NCBI GenBank assembly: GCA_002716125.1
Contig: PAZH01000053.1
Location: forward strand, 1-48,600
DNA from: Rhodospirillaceae bacterium
Lineage (GTDB): Bacteria; Pseudomonadota; Alphaproteobacteria; UBA8366
Length of the DNA stretch: 48,600 nucleotides
Direction of reading: 5' to 3'
Both the position numbers and the translations under genes were made by a program. The first letter of the stretch is position 1. Each line of letters starts with the position of its first letter. Of the stretch, positions 42,356 to 48,600 are shown one piece after another. The notes below the pieces were generated by a model, which was not told where the DNA came from, made no database searches, and saw only the letters and a program-made list of their open reading frames with translations.

Positions 42356-45300
42356 CTATTCGGCTGCTGTCGGCGTCGACACGGTCGGTTGACGCCAAGT
42401 CTCGAGTAACGCCTCGCGCTCGTGATTAGCGAGTTCGAGATGTTTCTCCTTTACGTGACCGTAACCGCGAATGCGTTCCGGCACATTGGCGATTTGGAGC
42501 GCCAGCGCGTGATTGTCATGATTCAAGCCTTCGGCGATCTCGCGCATAGTGGTCTCGTATTCCGCGGCAAGGCGGCGTTCCATGCGCCGATCGCCGCTCC
42601 ACCCGCAGAAATCGAACGCCGTGCCGCGCAAGCCTTTCAGCTTGGCAAGCACACGCATGGCGCTGAATATCCACGCGCCGTAGGTGCGTTTATCCCGGAG
42701 TCCGGTTTCCGGGTTCAACTTGGTCAGGATCGGCGGCGCCAAGTGGAACTTTAGCTCGAAGTCACCCTGGAACGCGTTTCGCAGTTGATGCTCGAACCGG
42801 CCGTCCGTATAGAGCCGAGCCACTTCATATTCGTCCTTATAGGCCATCAGTTTATAACCGTAGCGCGCCACCGCTTCGGCCAAACCTGACATACCGGGCG
42901 CTTTATCCGCTTCGGCCTGGCGGACCGTTTCGACAAGTGCCTGATAGCGCGACGCATAGGCCGTGTTTTGATAGGCGGTCAATTCACGGCTGCGGTGGGC
43001 GACGATCTCCGCCAACGTTGCCGGCATATCGCGTTCGACAGCTGTACTTTCCGCCGCCGCGCGAACAGCTTCCATATCCAATACCGCACGCCGTCCCCAA
43101 GCGAATGCAGATTTATTCATGTCGATAGCAACGCCGTTCAACTCGATCGCTTTCGAGATGGCATCCGAGCTGACCGGAATGAGACCACGCTGATAGGCAT
43201 AGCCCAGCATGAACAGATTCGTTGCGATTGAATCGCCAAGAAGGCGCGTCGCCAGCTTCGTTGCGTCGATCCGGTCGACGCTGTCACGACCGGCTGCCTC
43301 GCCAATCCGGTCGCCGAGTTCGTCTGTCGGAAATTTCAGATCGGGGTTGCGTGTAAAATGACCGGTAATCTGCTCGTGACTGTTGACGATCACCTGCGTG
43401 CGTTCCGGCGACATCGTCGCCAAAGCGACCTCGCCGCCCGTCACCAGACTATCGCATCCGAGCACGAGGTCGGCTGCACCCAGGTTCAACTTCACCGCAG
43501 TGATGTCGTCTTCCGACTCGGCCAAGCGAATATGGCTGGTCACCGCCCCGCCCTTTTGCGCCATGCCGAATTGATCGACCGTCGAGAAAACGTTGCCTTC
43601 CATATGGGCGCCCATCGTTAGCAAGGCGCCGATGGTCACGACACCGGTACCGCCGACACCGGCCACCAAAACGCTATAGGCCTTTCCATCGCCGAGTTGC
43701 GGACGGTCCGGCTCCGGCAAATGGTTCAGATGTGCGGGAACCACAGTCGTATTCGCGGTCCGCTTCATCTCACCGCCCATCACACTCACGAAACTCGGGC
43801 AAAATCCGTCGGCGCAGGAGAAATCTTTGTTGCAAGCCGACTGGTCGATCTGCCGTTTGCGACCGAACGTCGTATCCAGCGGCACAACGGAAAGGCAATT
43901 GGATTTCTCGTTGCAGTCACCGCATCCCTCGCAGACCAAGTCGTTGATCAGCATGCGCCGCGGCGGGTCGACCATTTGGCCTCGCTTACGCCGGCGCCGC
44001 TTCTCCGCCGCGCAGGTCTGATCGTAGATAATCGCGGTGACGCCTTTCGTTTCTCGCATTCGCTTCTGGACACGGTCGAGCGCTTGTCGGTGCTCGACCT
44101 TGATATCGCGCGAGAAAGCGCCGAGAGGATATTTCTCGGGTTCGTCCGTGACGACCACAATGTCCTTCACGCCTTCCGCCGCCACCTGTGCCGCGATCGC
44201 CATTGGAGTCAGCGGTCCGTCGATCGGCTGTCCGCCCGTCATCGCCACCGCGTCGTTGAACAGAATTTTGAAGGTGATATTGCTCTCGGCCGCAACACAG
44301 GCCCGGATCGCCAGAATGCCGGAGTGATAGTAGGTCCCGTCCCCAAGGTTCTGGAAGACGTGTTCTGTCTTCACGAATTTTTCCTGCCCAACCCAGGTCA
44401 AACCTTCACCTCCCATATGACAATGGGTCAGGACATTGCGGTCCATGTAGGTCGACATGTAGTGGCAACCGACACCGCCGTGCGCGCGGCTGCCATTCGG
44501 TACCTTTGTCGAGGAATTATGGGGGCAGCCGGAGCAGAAATACGGCAAACGCGTGACGCTGAGCTCGTTCCTTTTGGCATCTGCGGCGGCTCGCGCCTCT
44601 TGGAACGCGATCCGGGCCATAATTCGCTCGCTCGTGTGGAAATGGGCGATCCGTTTCGCGACAACGAGGGTAATATCTTCCGGCGTATATTCCGGAAAGA
44701 CTGGCAAAATTCGCGCGCCGGTCTCGTCATGCTGTCCGATAATGCGGGGCCGCCGTCCGTCCGGCAGGTCGTAGAGCGCGCTCTTCAGCTGGTTCTCCAT
44801 CATCGGATGCTTTTCTTCGACGACGAAGACTTCCTCGAGACCATCTGCGAATTCGCGGAGCAGGGCTTCATCGGCAGGCCACGGCATCCCAATCTTCAAC
44901 ATCGTGATCCCGAGATCAGCGCCCATCTGACCGTCTAATCCAAGCTCCACCAAGGCCTGACGGGCATCCGTCCAAGCTTTCCCGCTGGCGATGATTCCGA
45001 AACGCGGTTTCGGACTACTGTGGGTTACGCGGTTGATCCCGTTCGCGCGAGCGAAGCCGACCGCCGCCGGTATCTTGTAAATATGACTGCGCGGCTCCTG
45101 ATCTTTCCAAGAATCCGGGAAGCGGATGTTCAATCCATCCGGCGGCATGGCGACGTCATTGGGTTGCACGACGCTCGGCCGCATCGGATTCGCATCGATG
45201 GGCGCCGCCGCGTCCACCGTGTCCGGGATCAGCTTAAAGCCGACCCAGCAGCCGGCAAATCGGGACAAGGCCCATCCATAGAGCGCGTAGTCGACAATCT

Positions 45301-45832
45301 CCTGCACATTAGCCGGATAGAGGACCGGCATCAGAAGATCGGCGAACAATGGTTCATGTGCCGCCGGCGAATCCGTGGAGGTCAATGCATGGTCGTCCCC
45401 TACAACGCAAAGCACCCCGCCATGTTGCGCCGAGCCGGCCTGATGGCCGTGGCGAATGGCGTCGATACTGCGGTCAATGCCAGGGCCTTTGCCGTACCAA
45501 ATCGAGAACACGCCATCGTAATTTCCATCGCCGAACATACCGGCTTGCTGCGTGCCCCAAATCGCGGTGGCGGCAAGATCCTCGTTGATCGCCGGCAAAA
45601 AATGGATGTCGAAGTCCGGCAGGAAGCGCTTGCCCGCCCAGAGTTCCTTGTCGAGATTGTGCATCGGCGAGCCGCGATATCCAGAAATAAAGCACCCCGT
45701 CTTCAGGCCGTCTGCCGAATCCCGGATATGCTGCATCATCGCCGCGCGGACCAAAGCCTGCGTGCCGGTGATGTAGACTGAACCTTCTCGGCCCTCGTAT
45801 TTGTCGTCGAGGGAGACCGTCCTAAGCGCCAT
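42356..45832 (-). CDS. Indolepyruvate:ferredoxin oxidoreductase, fused three-domain form
   Basis: 1158 residues, the length of the fused bacterial enzyme. Domain order: pyruvate-oxidoreductase-like PYR domain (about 15-420, with SGYRGSPMHNLD), TPP-binding domain (430-600, with CSGCPHNSS at 433-441 and FNDAVAMTGGQ), an iron-sulfur segment (Cys634, 637, 640, 646, then 667, 673, 678) and the gamma domain (from about 718, with VAGVGGTGVV at 723-732). The enzyme turns 2-oxo acids, often aryl pyruvates, into acyl-CoA with reduced ferredoxin. It heads the minus-strand operon, so the pathway likely passes through a 2-oxo acid made by the aminotransferases. It is divergent from the enoyl-CoA hydratase gene across 146 bp. 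Confidence 0.95.
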   Translation of the reverse strand: MALRTVSLDDKYEGREGSVYITGTQALVRAAMMQHIRDSADGLKTGCFISGYRGSPMHNLDKELWAGKRFLPDFDIHFLPAINEDLAATAIWGTQQAGMFGDGNYDGVFSIWYGKGPGIDRSIDAIRHGHQAGSAQHGGVLCVVGDDHALTSTDSPAAHEPLFADLLMPVLYPANVQEIVDYALYGWALSRFAGCWVGFKLIPDTVDAAAPIDANPMRPSVVQPNDVAMPPDGLNIRFPDSWKDQEPRSHIYKIPAAVGFARANGINRVTHSSPKPRFGIIASGKAWTDARQALVELGLDGQMGADLGITMLKIGMPWPADEALLREFADGLEEVFVVEEKHPMMENQLKSALYDLPDGRRPRIIGQHDETGARILPVFPEYTPEDITLVVAKRIAHFHTSERIMARIAFQEARAAADAKRNELSVTRLPYFCSGCPHNSSTKVPNGSRAHGGVGCHYMSTYMDRNVLTHCHMGGEGLTWVGQEKFVKTEHVFQNLGDGTYYHSGILAIRACVAAESNITFKILFNDAVAMTGGQPIDGPLTPMAIAAQVAAEGVKDIVVVTDEPEKYPLGAFSRDIKVEHRQALDRVQKRMRETKGVTAIIYDQTCAAEKRRRRKRGQMVDPPRRMLINDLVCEGCGDCNEKSNCLSVVPLDTTFGRKRQIDQSACNKDFSCADGFCPSFVSVMGGEMKRTANTTVVPAHLNHLPEPDRPQLGDGKAYSVLVAGVGGTGVVTIGALLTMGAHMEGNVFSTVDQFGMAQKGGAVTSHIRLAESEDDITAVKLNLGAADLVLGCDSLVTGGEVALATMSPERTQVIVNSHEQITGHFTRNPDLKFPTDELGDRIGEAAGRDSVDRIDATKLATRLLGDSIATNLFMLGYAYQRGLIPVSSDAISKAIELNGVAIDMNKSAFAWGRRAVLDMEAVRAAAESTAVERDMPATLAEIVAHRSRELTAYQNTAYASRYQALVETVRQAEADKAPGMSGLAEAVARYGYKLMAYKDEYEVARLYTDGRFEHQLRNAFQGDFELKFHLAPPILTKLNPETGLRDKRTYGAWIFSAMRVLAKLKGLRGTAFDFCGWSGDRRMERRLAAEYETTMREIAEGLNHDNHALALQIANVPERIRGYGHVKEKHLELANHEREALLETWRQPTVSTPTAAE

Positions 45833-45978
45833 AGCAAGCCGCCTATCTCGAATTGAATTCGTACAAATTACCTAGGTTCAGGCGGTCCTCCGGCCAGTTC
45901 GAAACCGCATGCAAAGGGCTGTTTTTCCGCCAATCGGTCTATCTTGAAAAAAGACGGACGCAGTAAGGGAGAAAGACC

Positions 45979-46896
45979 GTGCCTATCGACTACGAAAAAC
46001 GCGACGGCGTCGCCTACATCACGCTAAACAATCCCGAGAAGGCGAATATTCTGGACAAACCGACATCGGATGACATTTCGGCGGCTTGGATCGATTTATG
46101 GGAAGACAAAGATATTCGTTGCGCTATCGTAACTGGCAAGGGTGATAAGCACTTCTGCGGCGGTCACAATCTAGCCCCGCGACCGGATCTTACAGAAGAA
46201 GATCGCGAATTCCTGCGTCTTCAAAAGGTCTATTGGCCCCTTGCCGGCACGGTTCACGGGCAAACCACCGGTGTGGATGGCCGTATGGGCGATCATTACC
46301 CGCGTGTCTGGAAACCGGTAATCGCAGCCGTCAACGGTTGGGCGGCAGGGGCCGGGCTCTATTTGCTGCTCTCATCGACGGACATCCGAATAGCGAGTAC
46401 CGAACATGCTCGCTTCAAATTTGCGCTTTTGACGCAAGGCTGGCTTGGCAACGGTCCCGGCGCAAGCCTGTTGGCTCAGCAACTCCGCTACAGCGATGCC
46501 ATGAAGATTCTCCTGACGGACGAGCCCTTCGATGCGGCCGAAGCGCATCGGATCGGACTTGTGAATGAAGTCGTGCCCCACGATCAGCTCATGGAACGTG
46601 CCGAGAAAATGGCGCGTCATATCGTGTCTTTACCGCCCGTCGCGGTCCGTATGATGAAAGAGTTCGTCGTCCGTTTCGGCGACCTCCCAACCGATCAGGC
46701 CTGGCATATCCAAAACATCATCAATTCGATGCTGATCCAAACCACAATGGACGGGGAGGAGGGTCGCCAGGCCTTCAACGAGAAACGTCCGCCGAATTTC
46801 ACCGGCACCCTTCGGAAACGGGGCGAGCCTTGGCCCGAATGGAGCGAAGAAGATGCGGCACGGCTGGATGATGCTTATCGGAGCGGCGAGTATTAA
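45979..46896 (+). CDS. Enoyl-CoA hydratase/isomerase family protein (crotonase fold)
   Basis: 305 residues from the GTG at 45979, with GGGAGA about eight bases upstream. The oxyanion hole residues lie in CGGHNL (60-65) and NGWAAGAGLYLL (119-130). In place of the usual catalytic Glu of the second site the protein reads LLTQGWLGNGPGAS (150-163), so the classical hydratase pair of acidic residues is not obvious and another crotonase reaction is possible. The protein acts on acyl-CoA thioesters, which fits with the divergent 2-oxoacid:ferredoxin oxidoreductase and the convergent CoA-transferase. It converges with the CoA-transferase gene with two bases between. Confidence 0.92.
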   Translation: MPIDYEKRDGVAYITLNNPEKANILDKPTSDDISAAWIDLWEDKDIRCAIVTGKGDKHFCGGHNLAPRPDLTEEDREFLRLQKVYWPLAGTVHGQTTGVDGRMGDHYPRVWKPVIAAVNGWAAGAGLYLLLSSTDIRIASTEHARFKFALLTQGWLGNGPGASLLAQQLRYSDAMKILLTDEPFDAAEAHRIGLVNEVVPHDQLMERAEKMARHIVSLPPVAVRMMKEFVVRFGDLPTDQAWHIQNIINSMLIQTTMDGEEGRQAFNEKRPPNFTGTLRKRGEPWPEWSEEDAARLDDAYRSGEY

Positions 46897-46898
46897 TC

Positions 46899-48600
46899 TC
46901 AGCCGAAGGCTCCGCCATCTCTGAGAGCGGCAATATCGGCCTCCGGCATGCCCAATACGGACTTCATTACGGCATCGGTATGCTCTCCTAACCCCGGTGC
47001 CCCTCCAACCGCGCAGGGGAAGTCCGCGCGCCATGGCAATCCCGGCAAATGCCCAGCCTCGAAGGCGTCCCAAAAGCCGCGGGCCCTTAAATGGGGGCTG
47101 TTCGCCAGGCCTTGCGTCGTTGCCAGTTTCGCAACAGAAATCCCCAGGTCGGATAGTATTTTATCTATATTTTTCAATGATTGTTTCGATATAGACTCTA
47201 ATATAATCGGTTCTATTTCAGCCTTGAGTTCGCGCCGTTCCGACGCGGATTTTTGTTTATAAGGCGCCAAACCCGGCGTGCGTTCGCAGAAGCGCCGCCA
47301 TTGCTCATCATTCGTGATAACCAATCCAATCCACGCGTCCGCACCCTGAAGGGGGTAAATTCCGTGCGGCCAATAAACCGGCGATCGATTACCTTGTGGG
47401 GCCACGTTCTCCGCTCTCTGGCATTGGATGAGGGGTTCCGCCATCGTCCAAAGCATTGCCTCGACCATCGAGAAATCGACGCGGGCACCCCCGCCGCACC
47501 GGCGTCGCCGCCAGATCGAAGCCGCAGCGATAAACGCTAGTTTCAAGCCACACATAGGGTCGAGCCACGCCATCCCCACCCGAGGGGGCGTCTCGGGATG
47601 CCGGTTCAAACCCGCGAAACCGCTGAAACATTGCAGAAGCGTTCCATATGCGACGGCCTTTGCGTCAGGCCCCTCTCGCCCCATGCCGGACGCGGAGATG
47701 TAGACCAGGTTCGGATTGATTTTGCGCAAATCTTCCACACCGAGTCCCAAGCGGTCCATTACACCGGTTGCATAGTTCTCGATCAGAATATCGGATTTGC
47801 GAACCAGGCGGCGCGCGACCTCGAGCGCTTCCGGTTGTTTTAAATTCAAAACAATGCCTCGTTTGGCTTGACCGAGCACCGTGTGCAGGTCGGACGCCCG
47901 CCCCGGATCGCCCCGTCCGGGGGCTTCCACCTTGATAACCTCCGCCCCCATCGCCGCCAGGTATCGGGTTGCGGTCGGACCGGCGATGACCCAGCTGAAA
48001 TCCAAAACGCGTATACCGGATAGCGGCAACGGGCCGGTCGGTATCCGTTGGGGCGGCGGGTCGCCTTCGAACAACTCGATCTTAAAGGGGTCGCCGATTG
48101 TCTTGAACGAATTTTCGGCTGTCTTTGACGTCCGAAAGGCGGCGCGGCTCGCGAGTTGCGGTGATTCCAGGTGTTCAGCGGGTTCTTTGAGCGGGAAACT
48201 GGGCACGTGAGCATTTTGTGCAAGATCGGCGATGTCTTGCTTACCGATCTCCCGGCTCCATTCCGACATCAATGCGTGGAGCGCATCCCAGTTTTGCACG
48301 CGATCCGGCTTTGTCGCAAAGCGCGGATCGTCTCCCCACGCGGGCGACCCCATCGCTTCGAGCCAAGCCGTCCATTGGTGATCTTCGCGCGGCGAGATGG
48401 CCGCATAGCCGTCCTTTGCCGGGAGGATACATACCGTTGCGCCATTCCCGTCCGTCAGCCGTTCGCGCGACCAACCGCCACCGCCCATACCGGCTTTCGT
48501 CAATTCGGTCATCGATAGAGTCGCCAGCGCTTCCTGGATCGAGACGTCGACAAAAGCAGGGCGCTCGAGGAGAACCGCATGCATCCCGGCACAGGCCGCG
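46899..48600 (-). CDS. CaiB/BaiF-type CoA-transferase with two fused domains, 5' end outside the window
   Basis: The frame is open to the end of the window; 567 residues are visible and the start lies beyond. Residues near the visible N-terminus (LLERPAFVDVSIQEALATL) belong to the C-terminal half of a first CaiB domain. A complete second CaiB domain begins at PLSGIRVLDFSWVIAGPTATR, with MGAEVIKVEAPGRGD and LNLKQPEALEVARRLV. So this is a tandem fusion of two CoA-transferase family III domains. A substrate cannot be assigned. The catalytic Asp expected after the ENYATGVMDRLGLG segment should be checked. It is convergent with the enoyl-CoA hydratase. Confidence 0.9.
   Translation of the reverse strand, partial: AACAGMHAVLLERPAFVDVSIQEALATLSMTELTKAGMGGGGWSRERLTDGNGATVCILPAKDGYAAISPREDHQWTAWLEAMGSPAWGDDPRFATKPDRVQNWDALHALMSEWSREIGKQDIADLAQNAHVPSFPLKEPAEHLESPQLASRAAFRTSKTAENSFKTIGDPFKIELFEGDPPPQRIPTGPLPLSGIRVLDFSWVIAGPTATRYLAAMGAEVIKVEAPGRGDPGRASDLHTVLGQAKRGIVLNLKQPEALEVARRLVRKSDILIENYATGVMDRLGLGVEDLRKINPNLVYISASGMGREGPDAKAVAYGTLLQCFSGFAGLNRHPETPPRVGMAWLDPMCGLKLAFIAAASIWRRRRCGGGARVDFSMVEAMLWTMAEPLIQCQRAENVAPQGNRSPVYWPHGIYPLQGADAWIGLVITNDEQWRRFCERTPGLAPYKQKSASERRELKAEIEPIILESISKQSLKNIDKILSDLGISVAKLATTQGLANSPHLRARGFWDAFEAGHLPGLPWRADFPCAVGGAPGLGEHTDAVMKSVLGMPEADIAALRDGGAFG

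Noticed and set aside
43697..44938. Long plus-strand open frame opposite the indolepyruvate oxidoreductase gene
   Set aside because: The opposite strand is clearly coding with all family motifs; this frame has none.
1..48600. Genome-wide reassignment of TAG to an amino acid
   Set aside because: About 14 of some 44 complete genes end in TAG at positions where their families normally end (purA, hisZ, hpnK, RidA-like and others).
1..48600. CRISPR arrays, prophage, insertion sequences, integrated elements at tRNA-Glu
   Set aside because: No direct repeat arrays, transposase, integrase or phage proteins were found, and no partial tRNA duplicate was seen.

Overview
The window looks like a piece of an alphaproteobacterial chromosome, probably from the Rhodospirillales or a relative. 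It is moderately GC-rich and gene-dense. It carries the pseudouridine synthase-rpoH pair, hisZ (the short-HisG type of histidine pathway), a serC-serA-hisZ-purA block, and a hopanoid side-chain cluster (hpnL, hpnI, hpnJ, hpnK). No insertion sequence, phage gene or CRISPR array was seen. Two small palindromic repeats are the only repeat-like DNA. Identifications rest on recognised sequence motifs, not on searches.

Layout. 1-5250: end of an Asp/Glu-racemase-superfamily gene, tRNA-Glu(CTC), a secreted protein of unknown function, threonine aldolase, a small membrane protein, an RluD-type pseudouridine synthase, and rpoH preceded by a heat-shock promoter and a CIRCE operator. 4668-7298: a large kinase-fold protein that has lost its catalytic residues, with a small membrane protein downstream. 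7424-13703 (minus strand): serC, serA, an FG-GAP repeat protein, hisZ and purA. 13891-20087: an SLC13 transporter, a frameshifted EF-hand protein, a DOPA-dioxygenase-like protein, two glutathione transferases, a split PhoD phosphatase and an NTF2-like protein. 20384-29102: SDR, RidA-like, nitronate monooxygenase, MTA/SAH nucleosidase, a zinc-free alcohol-dehydrogenase relative, flavin monooxygenase, TauE-type exporter, two coupled TauD-type dioxygenases and a GFA protein. 29111-35095: hopanoid genes bracketed by two CDP-alcohol phosphatidyltransferases. 35092-45832 (minus strand): a six-gene operon of indolepyruvate-type oxidoreductase, hydantoinase B and A, a TPP enzyme and two class IV aminotransferases. 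The window ends with an enoyl-CoA hydratase and a tandem CaiB/BaiF CoA-transferase cut by the window edge.

How the genes fit together. hpnI, hpnK and hpnJ are the known set for the sugar and cyclitol-ether head group of bacteriohopanetetrol. The operon at 35-46 kb reads as breakdown of an amino acid through its 2-oxo acid to acyl-CoA, with unknown substrate. serC and serA make serine, while hisZ and purA serve histidine and purine synthesis.

Several genes carry sequence-level lesions. Three (FG-GAP protein, PhoD, hpnI) have a single in-frame TAG followed by clearly coding sequence in the same frame. One gene has a +1 frameshift in an A-run, and hpnK appears to start at CTG. About a third of the intact genes end in TAG, so TAG is a normal stop here. 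The lesions are either sequence errors, recent decay, or leaky amber reading. The strongest regulatory signal is the CIRCE element in the rpoH promoter.
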